A DNA stretch of 64,000 nt. It comes from Haliotis asinina (Eukaryota > Mollusca > Gastropoda > Lepetellida > Haliotidae). The stretch is from positions 32,601,054 through 32,665,053 of the forward strand of contig NC_090282.1 in NCBI RefSeq assembly GCF_037392515.1, in the 5' to 3' direction. The translations under genes were made by a program, and so were the position numbers. Under the pieces are notes generated by a model. The model worked only from the letters and a program-made list of their open reading frames with translations, did no database searches and was not told where the DNA came from. This document shows, in pieces, positions 25,101-36,240 of the stretch. Every line of letters begins with the position of its first letter. Position 1 is the stretch's first letter.

Positions 25101-28100
25101 AAACATCCTTAACTTGTTGGTAAGATTCAGGTGTTAGTGGTCGGCCCATAGTCAAATTAGGACACTGAACTTGCTAAAGTACTGTCAGAAAAATCTAAAA
25201 AAAACAACAGTTTTTATGGTGTTACTCTATCCCTCAAATTTACACAACTCCAAACAGAATAAGTTGAAATAACTCACTTCAGCCTAACTGGGCATTCAGC
25301 GGGATGCGTAAGAGGATATCAAGAAAAGCATGTTTACTCATAAAATCTGACAAAACGTATACAAAATACAAATATCTGCTGAAAACAATAGATCACACTA
25401 TAAATGGCAATTATGTCACTCAGCCAGGTATGACAATGGAAAGTCGACTCACCTGACATGAAATGCATGTGCTGCATACTGACAATAGGGGTCATATTAA
25501 AGATATTTTGTGCTTTTTCATGTGTATTGAATATGTATCATCTATTGATTAACATCTTACCTGTCTTTCTTTCATAAAGTTTATATTCAGATATGTTAAA
25601 GAGTATGATACCTGATATCCTTAGAAAAGCATTGTATAAAATGTCTCAAAATACCCCTATATAGGTGACATTACCACGCGATGATCAACAGGACTGAATG
25701 TAGTTATATATGTTCGGACATGCCCTGCACTTTCCTACTTTAATTGCCCTATGGGATTATCATATCCTAGCTGATATCTCTCCCCCAGCCTGACCCCAAT
25801 CATCATCTGCTTCACCTTGCCTGGTCTTGCTCTTAAGAGCACTCCTACCTGTTTCTTTTTATAATGATAGTGAGACACCATGGTAGCTACTTCCTTAATA
25901 GGTATGGCATGAAAGTTAATCATTTTTCACATCAGCTATCCTTTATAATGAAGCTAAGTCTAATTTCAAAATGGGCGTTTAAGAAGTGCCCTTTGTAATA
26001 CAATTTCATCACACACTTATATGCATAAAGCTAGGGTCTGTTCCAAATAGGTCACTTTGGACTTCGAAAAACATCTGCGTTGCTCATTTCTGCACTAATT
26101 TCCCCTCAGTAAAGTTCTTTTTTTTTTTCTCCCTACGACTGAAACTGTAGTTAGGCCAAACTTATTTTAACAGATATTGCACACTTTCACATATCAACTA
26201 CATAACTTGTGGAGATAGATGTGAAAAACCATTTTTGTTTCTATTTCCAACAGTGCTATAGTTAGAGAAATTCCAAGTCAGAATAGGTCCTCAGTTACCC
26301 GTACTTGTCTTAGGTGTCAGACAATGAGTTTCTAAATATTTTTCCGTCTGTTCAACTATAGACTACTCTTCAAAATAAGTCCAGGATCCTTTTGCTTATC
26401 ATTCAATATTGGTGATAGCACCTGAAGACATGATATTACTTTCTTTTAAAATTTCTCAATATACAATCCTGAATTTATCTTTGTACCCAATTCTTGTAGT
26501 CAGCTATTTGAGGATGAGGTGTTAGATTTGTATCTATGTTTGATCTGCCTGATGTTGACATGGCTTTAGGTTGTTCATGCTTTCAGCTACCGTTTTATCT
26601 CTGTAATCATATTATTGTCAAATATGTTGGTTTAAATGATTTCAAACCCTTTTGGAAATGCTACATGTTACCTCTATTCAGTTTATATTTAAAGAGCTAT
26701 AAAGGTCTATTTCTCCCTCAGCCAGTTGTGTTATTAGCAGTGGACAGGTTTCCTTAATGGAGATCTAACATAATTACATTACATAGTCAGAATATGGTGA
26801 ATAAACCCATTTTGACAGTAATCATATAGAAGACAACTGAAACTTAACTTTGTGAACTATTGTTTTATGTTAAAGTTAATTGTTGTGATTTTGCAGATGA
26901 CAATCCAGAGCGAGAATACACAATGGTAACAGCCCGTGAATCTCTCGCCAGTATGACTGCAAGAAATGCCCTAAATCCTTATGAGACTGTGCCTGAAACT
27001 GAGAATATGTATGCTACGGTAAGTCCTAAAGTGTTCACTCGTCATGTGGATGACCAAGCTTCAATTCCCCACAAGGTTACAATATGTGAAGCACATTTCT
27101 GGTGTCCACTGCCATGATATTGCTGTGATATTGCTGTGATATTGCTAAAAGTAGCTTAAAATCCAACTCACTCATAGTAACACTATCACTTTATCACAAA
27201 ATTATTTTCTGATAAGGGAATATTTGAATTTATGCTTTGGTTTTTGTTGTTGTAAAAGCAGGAAGTGACTATTTTTCAAACATGCCATAAATATATTCCA
27301 ACTCTTTTGCACTTTGATTCATGCATTGTGTTTATTTCCATAGGAAATAAATTGTTTTCAAAAAATGATAGTGAAACGGGCAACTTTCAGATTTGAGGAA
27401 ATAGCAACAGCTGAATGCCATCATAAGTATCCAGGGCGTGAATATAGCATGTAAAGATAGCACATTCAGCTTGAAGCTGTATCATTAGATTGCATAATAA
27501 TTTGCTCACAAAACAAGATATCCAGGTTAAACCCTTGTAGTAGCACACTGTACCTAGTCGTTACTCTATCAGTCTACCAGTCATGTGGCTTGCTTCAAAT
27601 GAGATTTTTAGTCAAGCTGAATGTATCACGTAGGTCATATCTGTTAAATCTGTTTGTATAGTTTTAACTGTAGATCACTTGATCAGGGTTAGTTATATAT
27701 TTGAAAGCTCTGAGTGAAGATCTACAGTCAGTTCGGAATTATCTCACTCTCATATTGACCCGGCTTCTCTCTATTCTGTCCATTGATTAGAGTAGGTCTT
27801 CTGCTCCTAGGTCAAAAGGGGTGTCTTCATTGATCAGGGATCATGCTTTCTTGATTGCCTGTTATCCGTAGTTCACTTGGTCCAGATATGATGATATAGT
27901 ACATGTTTTGCTCAGTGTGACAGTAAACAACAATCAGATCTTCCTCCTTGTGTGTAGCATATCATGGGGGCAATGAGGTAGCCTAGCAGTGAAAGTGTTT
28001 GCTCGTTATGCCAAAGACGTGGGTTCGATTCCCACCAGTGATGCAATGTGTGATGCCGATCGCTGGTGTCCCCTGACATGATATTGCTAACTCCATCCAC

Positions 28101-29767
28101 AGATTGTTAAACCGATATTTCATCGCTCACTGTAATACTCCCAAATACTTGTGCTTACATTTATCCCAATCACTACACAACCCTAGCCAATGAGCGACTC
28201 TGATGGTTAATTCATTTGATGTGTTTAGGTTGATGGTGGATCTGGCGATGGCGTGGTGCAGAGGAAGCCAGCGCCAGAAGCACAAGCAGTGGCCAAACAA
28301 GCTGCCCAGAGACTGAGCTCTGTCAGTGAAACTTATGCTGAGATTGATGGTATGTCTGTACTCACTTCCTTGTTTGTTGTTCAAGCAACCGTTCATCAAG
28401 TATTTATTGTCTCTTGCCTTATAAGGAATGTCAACTTCTTTCACAAAGGATATTCTTTCTATCAGTCGTAAATGGTTCTTTATCACTATGAGTATGAGTG
28501 TGAGTTGCCTAGTGTTCTGAATTCTGTTATTTTCAGATTAGGTCAGAACAAGTTTATTTCTTGTTTTACAAATTTTTGTCCCCAGAAAGCCTAAGGGCAG
28601 GAGGGAGAAAATACAAATATCATCACCAGTCAAAGTAATATTCCTTCTAAATTATAAAAGTATTTTACTTGTGGTAATTTATGAAGTGTTTATGGGGAGG
28701 GGGAGGGAAACAAACTAAAAGGAAATTTGGCCTTATGTATATTTATGTGTATTTAACCAATGAATTTGAATATGAGTCAGAAGATCAGGATGTTTTGTCT
28801 TCTAGAATTGTTCCTATTGCAGTCTTGCAGAGTAAGATAAAATGAGTCCTGGTCCCGATTTCTCGTAAAAAGCTTAAGTTTTTACACATATCTCAAAGTG
28901 AGTTTCACAATTTGAAACAGTTGAATTTTTAACTCAACTGCATTTTTTAAATATAGAAACCCGATCACCTTAAGTAATCTATCCACAAAACTCAATTGTT
29001 TCCTATAGTTTGAGTTTTGTGCTGATTTCAGTTCATTCTGTGAAAAGCGTTTTCTCAAATTTGAGAAAAATCTCAAACTTCAGTTTGTTTCAAGAAATTG
29101 GTGCCTGGTCATGTTACGTTATTTTTCATTTCCTTATGTATCTTATGTAATGACCAACCATATCTAAATGATCAGATCAATATTTGTGATGACACCTTTA
29201 TGTCCAAACTCAGGTAATTACGCAACTGCGGCAGCTCCTGCTCCACCATCCCTCGACTCCTTGCACATGATGACCAAACAACAGGAAGACCGGCGACATC
29301 TGGCCAGCCCAGAAGATTCAGGGATATCGGGGAGCTCCAACGACTATGCCATTGTTGATAAGCGGTCCAGTTTCTCTCCAAGTGCTACACGACTGCCAGA
29401 AATACCAAACTCTCCGGTCCTGCCAACAGTGGCACCGATTGCCAATGGTAATGCAGAGGGAGCATCCAATGGTGTGACACTTGACCCTAACTATCAGACT
29501 GTTAAAGACTGTATCACATATATTGACGAGAATGATCCGAATTATGAAAGTGTTGAAGAGGCAAAAGCAAAACAACCATCTAAAAGAGACAGGCGTCATG
29601 TGTATGAAGAAGTGAGTCCGACTAATTCCAATGCACCGGGGTTTGAAGCTGCTAGTGAGGTGCGTGAACGAGTGTTACAGGGCCACATGTACGAAGATAT
29701 TCATGAACTGAAAGAGCAACAGCGGAAAAGTAAGCGTAGGCCTGCTGGGGGGAGTGAGAAAAGTTGA
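21968..29767 (+). CDS. PAG/LAT-like transmembrane tyrosine-motif adaptor, 669 aa in seven coding exons
   Basis: Exons 21968-22125, 22356-22425, 23207-23328, 23874-24736, 26897-27018, 28229-28349 and 29214-29767 join with matching phases into one frame of 669 codons plus stop. The ATG at 21968 has a strong Kozak context (GCCATGG) and lies just after an acceptor at 21958-21959, so an unseen 5' non-coding exon is expected. Residues 1-26 would be outside the cell, about 27-48 form one hydrophobic span, and Cys48 and Cys50 follow it like the palmitoylated CxxC of LAT and PAG1. The remaining ~620 residues are polar and look disordered, with 25 Tyr; 20 are Yxx(V/I/L), including four spaced 8-9 residues apart at 243-268. 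A proline patch (374-379) could bind SH3. No kinase, SH2 or other fold is visible. Inferred role: membrane scaffold phosphorylated by Src-family kinases. The gene model is solid; the PAG/LAT relationship rests on architecture only and could be convergence. Confidence 0.82.
22356..22425 (+). CDS. Adaptor gene, coding exon 2
   Basis: Acceptor TTTCAG ends at 22355 and donor GTAAGT begins at 22426. The first base completes Ala53 and the exon ends in phase 0. It encodes the basic juxtamembrane segment EVPELKEIKPRKGPSSMS and the residues after it, as expected on the cytoplasmic side of a membrane span. Confidence 0.75.
22697..22757. repeat. (CTCA)n microsatellite in adaptor intron 2
   Basis: About 60 bp of CTCA repeats followed by pyrimidine-rich DNA; no clear SINE body remains upstream. 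Confidence 0.9.
23207..23328 (+). CDS. Adaptor gene, coding exon 3
   Basis: Acceptor CACTGCAG ends at 23206 and donor GTTGGT begins at 23329. It enters in phase 0 and leaves with two bases of Arg117. It encodes a low-complexity linker rich in Ser, Gly, Pro and Val (residues 77-116) with no tyrosine. Confidence 0.72.
23874..24736 (+). CDS. Adaptor gene, large exon 4 with the tyrosine-motif array
   Basis: Acceptor CTCCTAG ends at 23873. The first base completes Arg117 and the frame is open to a stop at 24763-24765. Residues 118-404 carry YDHL, YDHI, YAQL, YETV, YDQV, then a tandem block (YSGI, YAKV, YEKV, YAKV at 243, 251, 259, 268 with a DDPY.KVK consensus), then YSTL and YAVV. The proline stretch PPEPPRAY is near the end. 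YDHL and YDHI are separated by 12 residues, which just fits the classical ITAM spacing. The donor used here (GTAGGG at 24737) leaves one base, which joins with AT of the next exon to give Asp405. This donor is moderate and is the exon's only in-phase exit before the stop. Confidence 0.85.
24720..25155 (+). repeat. Four-copy ~113-bp tandem duplication spanning the exon 4 end and donor
   Basis: Degenerate tandem units are anchored on a (G)GTAGGG or GATAGGG core, with the core T at 24738, 24850, 24965 and 25079, so spacing is 112, 115 and 114. Each unit also shares CCAGCAGACA/CTCCAG before the core and GAGATTCAGTC-like sequence after it. The first unit contains the last coding bases, the splice donor and the read-through stop. 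The second and third units keep a GT at the donor position and the fourth has lost it. Confidence 0.8.
24737..24765 (+). CDS. Alternative C-terminus of the adaptor by intron retention (short form)
   Basis: If the donor at 24737 is not used, translation continues for nine codons, reading GREYIDSVK from the split codon, then stops with TAA at 24763-24765. The product would be 413 residues, ending in an extra Tyr motif, and would lack the eight Yxx(V/I/L) motifs of exons 5-7. This is a sequence-based possibility without transcript support. Confidence 0.4.
25160..26890. other. Adaptor intron 4, no feature recognised
   Basis: Stop-dense AT-rich sequence between the tandem duplication and exon 5. 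Confidence 0.5.
26897..27018 (+). CDS. Adaptor gene, coding exon 5
   Basis: Acceptor TTTTGCAG ends at 26896 and donor GTAAGT begins at 27019. It starts with two bases of Asp405 and ends in phase 0 after codon 445. It encodes YTMV (412), NPYETV (433) and the first part of YATV (443), whose Val comes from exon 6, so this motif is built across a splice junction. Confidence 0.8.
27027..27172 (+). mobile_element. SINE B fragment starting just after the exon 5 donor
   Basis: AAAGTGTTCACTCGTCATG head block about 8 bp after the GTAAGT donor, then CACATTTCTGGTGTCCACTG, a small triplication of TGTGATATTGC, and an AACTCACTCAT tail. Confidence 0.7.
27966..28095 (+). mobile_element. SINE B copy upstream of adaptor exon 6
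   Basis: ATGAGGTAGCCTAGCAGTGA and GTGGGTTCGATTCCCA boxes, then GCTGGTGTCCCCTGACATGA; the tail is truncated. Confidence 0.75.
28229..28349 (+). CDS. Adaptor gene, coding exon 6
   Basis: Acceptor GTGTTTAG ends at 28228 and donor GTATGT begins at 28350. It enters in phase 0 and leaves with one base. It encodes residues 446-485, a Gly-rich start, an Ala/Gln-rich stretch and YAEI (481). YAEI is close to the YEEI-type sequence preferred by Src-family SH2 domains. Confidence 0.8.
29214..29767 (+). CDS. Adaptor gene, last coding exon 7
   Basis: Acceptor AACTCAG ends at 29213; two bases complete Gly486 and the frame runs to TGA at 29765-29767. Residues 487-669 contain YATA, YAIV (530), YQTV (579), YIDE, YESV (596), YEEV (616) and YEDI (645), plus a proline-rich stretch around 546-560 and a basic C-terminus (KEQQRKSKRRP). 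YEEV and YEDI are acidic SH2-type sites. Confidence 0.85.
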
Positions 29768-31290
29768 TGGATTAGTCTTGATACAGCAGTCAACCAGCAA
29801 GTGAATGTGACACTCTGAATATGACACTCCCAAGGAAATGGTCTCAATGACCATACACAAGATACTACTTCCTACTGCTAACCAAACTTCAGTGAGCTGG
29901 TTGGACTGAGATATAAAACATTTGGTTCATGTTCAGGAGCAAGTATGAAACAGAAAGTGCTCAAAGTGAAGCTAAGGTTCCAAAATAAAATGGCAAAACG
30001 GACATAACACATATTTTGAACTAACATTCCAAGCAGAAATTGAAATGACAAGGAGGCAAACAAGCTGAAAAGAAAGGTTACAAGAAGAGCTTCATCATAA
30101 AGTTGGAAGGTGAACTGAAAGATGGTATCAGCCACCAAATGGAGAAATGAATCTACATATCACATACTGACTGTTGTTCTCTAACACAGACTTTTGTTCC
30201 ATTATGTGCTCATTAGTCCTGGTTTAACATGTCATTGGAAACGTTCATGTTATGTTGTGCAATTTTAAAGTTGTTGATGGAGAAACAATTCCAAGACTTG
30301 TTTAGGTTGAAATATTTGTTGACTGTGATGAAATCACAAACTAGTTATGTTTTATTCTCAGTTTACATTTTAAATGATCAGAAATTTTAATATGTGATAC
30401 GATTGCACATCTTACAGAAGAATTATGATATCTCCAAAACAAGAAATCCGACTTATTTTTGCTTTTTTAAGGCTAGATAACTTACAGTAAGAATCTTTTT
30501 GTTAACAATGTCAATGTAGTTTATCCAATTCAAACCATACATTTGTTTGCTTATGCTTACAAGTTTCAAAATGGCAGCTTCCTAACTTGCTTATGTTACC
30601 ATGGTTACACAGGTATAGTGTTGTCACCACAATGTCTGTATATATATATGTATGTGTATATCATAAATATTCAGATATCAATTGTGCTCAGAGGTCAAGA
30701 ATGTCCTCATAATTGTACCTTCATGGATATTCTGTAGATGGTAATCAGCTTGAGTTGATATCCTTAAGCGCTTCTTCTTAAACAGGCTACAATGTATTAT
30801 GTATTGAAGAAATATGTTGTATCTAAATGGAAAAGTTTACTGATACATCCAAACAATATTATAAGATACTGCCACAACATCATGTGTTACTTTCATCAGT
30901 ATTAGAACTTGTATAAAACATATTATATATATAAGACATATTATTGAAACAGTCGAAGAGAAAAGTAATTGTCTCTTAAGGTTTATATAAGAAATAATTA
31001 GCAATCAAAAACTGATGAAATGGTAATAATCTACTGTTCAATTTCGAAATTTCCTACTTCCAAAAAGGTAATAAGCAGTATATTCATGTATATCCATTTA
31101 TGTATGCCACGTTACCAGGTATGCAGCTACCTGGTAACTGTATGTATTGGTCCTTCTGTAACTGTATGTATTGGTAATAAATGCGAACAAGGATCAGTAT
31201 TGCTTACATTGTGATACCTTTTTTAAAAATAAATGTAATTTTAGAAAGTCTGTAAGAAGATCATTCTGAAATAAAGTTCACCATGGATCA
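29768..31290 (+). other. Probable 3' UTR of the adaptor gene
   Basis: The stretch after the stop has no further convincing exon, is AT-rich, and ends near three AATAAA hexamers (31176-31181, 31228-31233, 31270-31275). The extent is inferred from these signals only; a longer 3' UTR is possible. Confidence 0.4.
31176..31275 (+). terminator. Cluster of three poly(A) signals
   Basis: Perfect AATAAA hexamers at 31176, 31228 and 31270 follow the adaptor stop codon by about 1.4-1.5 kb on the coding strand. They are the best visible end of that transcript. Confidence 0.4.
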
Positions 31291-32479
31291 AGATCCCAGA
31301 TATATATAAATATATGATTAGATACCAGAGACAAGTAACTGACCAGAAGAGAATCATGGACATATTTGTCTTTCGTGTCGTGAAATATTTCATTTAGATT
31401 AAAGTATACCACCACATACAATATGTGTCCTAATGATAAAAAACATAGACTTCAGAAAACATTATGTCATCATGATATGTATTTAATGTTTTGACATTTG
31501 TAAATAAGGATAAAATATCTTATTTATGATTGGGAATCCTAGTGCTAATGACAGTTATTTATCAAATAAGATTTGAATATTTATTGCAGGAGGAACAGAG
31601 TCAGTTGTCAAAATGTTACTTTCCTTATACAGTGTAAGTAGAGATGAAGTAAATGTAAATGCACAGTAGATAAATATACATTGATGTCCTATCTTCACAT
31701 CATTCCAGAGTCGTTCTAGAGTTGTAGCTCATGTTGTCCAAAAGTCATGTTTTTTTGAAAAAATTACATGCTCAAAATATTGATTACACCAGACTTGCTT
31801 TTTCTTTAACATGTTGTTTGCATGATCATTAGATATTCATGAATGACACTGCTCAACATCTGTCCAATTTATCTCATAGTAATGTGCTGAATATGTGTCT
31901 CCATATTGAATATAGTCATTGTTCATTGGTTGTTGTCACCACATCACCTTATCTACGCAAATGATGCACTTGATTTTGATTTGGCGTTCAACTTTTTCTC
32001 TTCTACGTTTCAATTCACACTTGTAACAGTGGTTGGAGTTTTTTAAAAAATCGTTTAATGAGATCTTTCAGGTTATGTTTCATTTTGTGTAGATGGTCGA
32101 CCTCTCTTTGAGGATTTGGACATGTTATTCAGTGAAGGGTTGTAGGAGTTGCTAGTTCTGTTTATAATGTCCAAGGACCTGTAAGAATGTGTTACTTATA
32201 TCAAATTTTCATTTTATATTCTTGACTCCTCTAAGATTTTACATGTAGTATCTTTCAGACTTTTGTGTTCTGGAAAGTCCAGTGCAGCATGATAAGGACA
32301 TTTAAAAACTGGCTAACACATAATGGGTGTCCTGGAGAGAAAAAGACGACCATCAAAAACATACCAGTAGTATCATAGTATGGTCGTATATATGATAAGC
32401 AGAAGAACAGCAAAGAAAATGATGTTATACATAATGCACTGTGACACTAGCATATAGTTATACCAAGTAAAACTTAGAA

Positions 32480-32514
32480 AAATATATATATATATATATA
32501 TATTTTTTTTTCAG
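32480..32514. repeat. (TA)n microsatellite with poly-T end
   Basis: Twelve or so TA repeats, then nine T and CAG. The end resembles a splice acceptor by chance. Confidence 0.85.
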
Positions 32515-32799
32515 AAACCCTCTGAATATGGTTGCGAATTTGTATGATTAGTGATAATGACCTATATTCATTGTGGAGAGCCTCTGTTGTATGTACTTAA
32601 ACTACATGTATATTTGTTGTACTGTGATGTCATATTGTCCTGGTGAATACATGAATGTATAGGTATATTATTTGTTATCACTCTTTTTCTTCTTCTGTGT
32701 CCCAACCCATAGCAACTTACAGTGAAACATCATCTGACTTACACTTGCAATGCTTAACCAATCTGAAGCTGCGGCTTATTGCTTCACAACCATTCTGTG

Positions 32800-33180
32800 G
32801 GTCTTCTTTTGGGTCTTCTAGTTAGATTGTTTAGTTTTTTATAGTGGGATTCTTCAGGCTTACATAGTTAGGTTCTTCAAGCACTTGTGCCGGTGTAATG
32901 GTTCATATGGCTCATCTTCAAGGATCCCTTAGCCCTTCTACTGGAGTTTTTTAGACCCATGATGTAGTGGTGTGTTAAGGTCCATCTAGGAGGATTTTAG
33001 GTCCATCAGGATTCCTTGGCCATACAAGTTGGGAATCTCTAGGTCCATTTACTGGGTAGCTTTATTCCCATGAAGTTGTCATCTTTTAAGCCCATCTGTT
33101 AGGTTTTATCTGGCCCATATTAAAAAAGATCTGTGGGGATATAGACTAGCTTTTATGGTCTTCTGGACCGTTTTGTAGAA
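32800..33180. repeat. Degenerate low-copy tandem DNA
   Basis: Recurring GGTCTTCT, TAGGTCCAT and GCCCATCTGTTAGG motifs at irregular ~30-50 bp spacing suggest an old decayed tandem repeat. No coding frame is seen. Confidence 0.4.
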
Positions 33181-33596
33181 AGTTTCAGATCTGTCTGGCA
33201 TGGAGTTATCTGTGCCATCATAGTGTAGTTTGCTCAGGTCAGTCCAGTGGAATTCTGCAGTGTTAACAGATGGAAGTTGATTAGTTGGATGTTACTTGTA
33301 TAACTGGGTTATTCCTGAACATGTAAAGGAGTTAAAGTTACAGACACTTTGTCCATAGGCTGCCCAGACTGCTGCTTGATTACAGAGATAGCACAATAAG
33401 GTCTTTAAATGGCATTTAGACGTGACACACATAAGGAAGAGAACTGTATGGATGTCAACATATTTACTGTGAGGAACAGGTGTGGCGTGGGCACTTCATA
33501 AAATTCTCTTCCGTGTAGTACAAGAAATTAATCTTTGTTTCTGTGTCTCAGCATTTCTTTCGTTAAACTTTTCAATTTTCTTTTGTATGAATATAG

Positions 33597-33639
33597 GTAA
33601 AAGAAGCAGCCCAGGCTGTGTATATTGCCAAGGGTTTTG
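33597..33639 (+). other. Possible unassigned 43-bp exon
   Basis: Flanked by ATATAG before and GTAAGC after, and open in two frames (one reads VKEAAQAVYIAKGF). It lies 2.3 kb past the adaptor poly(A) signals. No partner exon is certain, so this may be chance. Confidence 0.15.
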
Positions 33640-36019
33640 GTAAGCTTGTGTCAGTTAGGAAAGGTCTCTTTTGTATTACTAAAGAAGAAACATTTGTCAT
33701 TTAATCACTTGTATTATTGTCATTACTAAATGAAGGTTCAGAATAAAGTGAATGACTTCTGTTATTTAATATATGTTAGCAAAGGAATATGACAAAAAGA
33801 AATTTGGTATTATTTCACATTTTAACAGCTCACTAAGTAATATTTTGTGTATATGGAGATAAATTTATTTTGTCAAGTAATTTTTAGATATTTTCTTTGA
33901 TTATTGCTTGTTGCAAATTATTTCAGTGTATGGATGTGTTGATTTCATGTTAGGTTGTAATAAAATGTTGACGTATATTTCATTTTTCCAGCAACTGACC
34001 AGAATGATTTTATATGTTTCATGCTCTGTCTACAGGGTAAATAGATGAATGTGTGACACTTATCAGTTTTATTGAAACCCTTACCGTATCATTTTTAATG
34101 GAATTTGCTCAAAGGTGCTAATTTTTGCTTTGAATTTTAAACCTTTTGATAAATTTTTTTTGTTTGATACTATTTTGTCACAAGGACTGGCTCATTAATA
34201 ATCTCTAGCTGGAAACCTGTCAAGTGATCTCAGCACATTTGATGGCCAATGGGATGGAGACTGGTTGCAGCTAGCTTTGGTGGTTTAAAGAATAACAGAC
34301 CTTAGTGAATCATGTAGTTTAAGCAGTAAGTAGAGAAGAGTGAGAGCTGGCAAGTTTGTGGTGGACAGTCTGATGCTTGTATTTTCTTATTCATGAAGAC
34401 TTTGTTCTGCCTCAGTACCTTTGATTTTCATTCCTTTAATGTGTAAAATAGAGGTTTATCTGTTTACTACGAAAGAGTAATTTCTGTACGGGTCTGTGTG
34501 ACATATAAAAGGGGCATAACTTTAAATATAATGATAAAGTCAGCTGTGACTGCTCAGATATGAAAAAAAAAATTAAATTTCCCATGTTCAAACAAAAACT
34601 GTAGGATGTGACATTTTCCCTTTCATTTTTTATCCAACCAACTGAAAAATAATGGTCGAGGTTAAATATTTTTGGACGCATAAGCTTTTTCAGTAATACT
34701 ACCTGTGTTTAATTAATACATAACTTATAATGTCTATGAATTTTAGTCATAAGTGTATTATGAGTCAGGCACATATATACTATATGTTTCCTATGAATTA
34801 AAATTAATTGTCAAATGCAAGTGATTGAATGTATGTCACATCTTGAGGTCTGAATAACCATTATGCTTAAAGCTGGCATTAGACTTAGATGTGACATGTC
34901 CTCATATTCTAGGCCTAGTTCCTCAATATGCTGGTGCCAACTATTTGGTTTCAAAATATACCAAAGATTTAATGTAGACTAATAATGCTTCCTTAATCAT
35001 AGCTAACACTTCCAAGTTGTTAATTTTTTATTCATCTTCAATTATTTTTATGATAGGTGTATAATTTTACTTATTCATTGTACATGCATTTTGTGAACTT
35101 TTATGTTACTTATGTTATAACAGTGTTTATGACATGGTAGATTATTCAAGCCAACAAGTAGCCAGTGGAATGAGTCTGTCTATCACATGGACCTATATGA
35201 AGCTCACATATCATAGTCTTTATTGTTAACAAAGATACTGCAGGTGACCTATTATTTTTGCTTTTGTCAATATTTATGACTATGTTGATGTTTTTATGTA
35301 ATTATGACAAAAGAGGAGGATAAGGTAACTTTTGTAGAGACATTTAATCAAGGAAACCAACAACTGAGGATGTTATGTGTTGTGATACTGGTGAAATGGA
35401 ACACTTGTTCCTTGTTCGAAAGAGGAACTTAATTATGGTTGTTGTGATTTATATGATAGTGTTGATAAAACTAATTCTTATACCACAACGTTCTTCTATG
35501 GTCGGTTATTACTTTTAGAGTTCTGTCACATTCAGAGGTTATACTGTTATAAATTTATACAAGTTCCTTTTGGCTTCATTGACCGAGAGGTGAAACAAAT
35601 AAACTCATAAATTAACATAACAATAGGTATATTTATTGTATCACACAAACCCCAGAAATATCACAAATGCAAATCATTTTTTTTTTCTGTTTCTGTTTTC
35701 TCAGAACTTATAGTCTGATTTTTAGAAGTTTACCTCTAGAATTTTAAAAGATGTTTACCAACTAGGAGAGCAGATTTCTTTTATGTGTTTGCATTTGAAC
35801 ACACTTGTGTTTCTTGATCCTTGTTATAAGAAGCTGCTTCTACATGTTTTTAATGCCAGCTCTACCCTCTGTGTACTGCAGACAATGAAACTGTCACCCG
35901 GTATCTCACTCTCTGTCATGTCCTGTTCTTGTATCAGCAATGATAAACTCACAATCAGAACCTGTGTTTGTTTTCTGAACCATGAAAGATAATGTTTGCA
36001 GTCTTATTCCACACCAAGT

Positions 36020-36240
36020 AATATTCACACCTTGGAGGTGTCTGTTGCACTCAGCAATATTATAGTTATAGTGGCGGTCTGTAAATAATCGAGTCTGGAC
36101 CAGACAATCCAGTGATCCACAGCATGAGCATTGATTTACACATTTAGGATATAATGTCTGACCAGTCGCCTCTTAGTAGGAGTCTTACGACAAGCGTGGG
36201 TTACTAAAGACCAATTCTAACCCAGATCTTCACAGGTCCC
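36020..36240 (-). mobile_element. SINE A copy, tail lost
   Basis: CACTCAGCAATATTATAGTT, TAAATAATCGAGTCTGGACC, AGCATGAGCATTGATTTAC and the reversed head CAGATCTTCACAGGTCC. Confidence 0.75.

Noticed and set aside
32490..32530. Exon after the T-rich CAG at 32514
   Set aside because: The acceptor look comes from a TA/T microsatellite and the following sequence has early stops and no donor.
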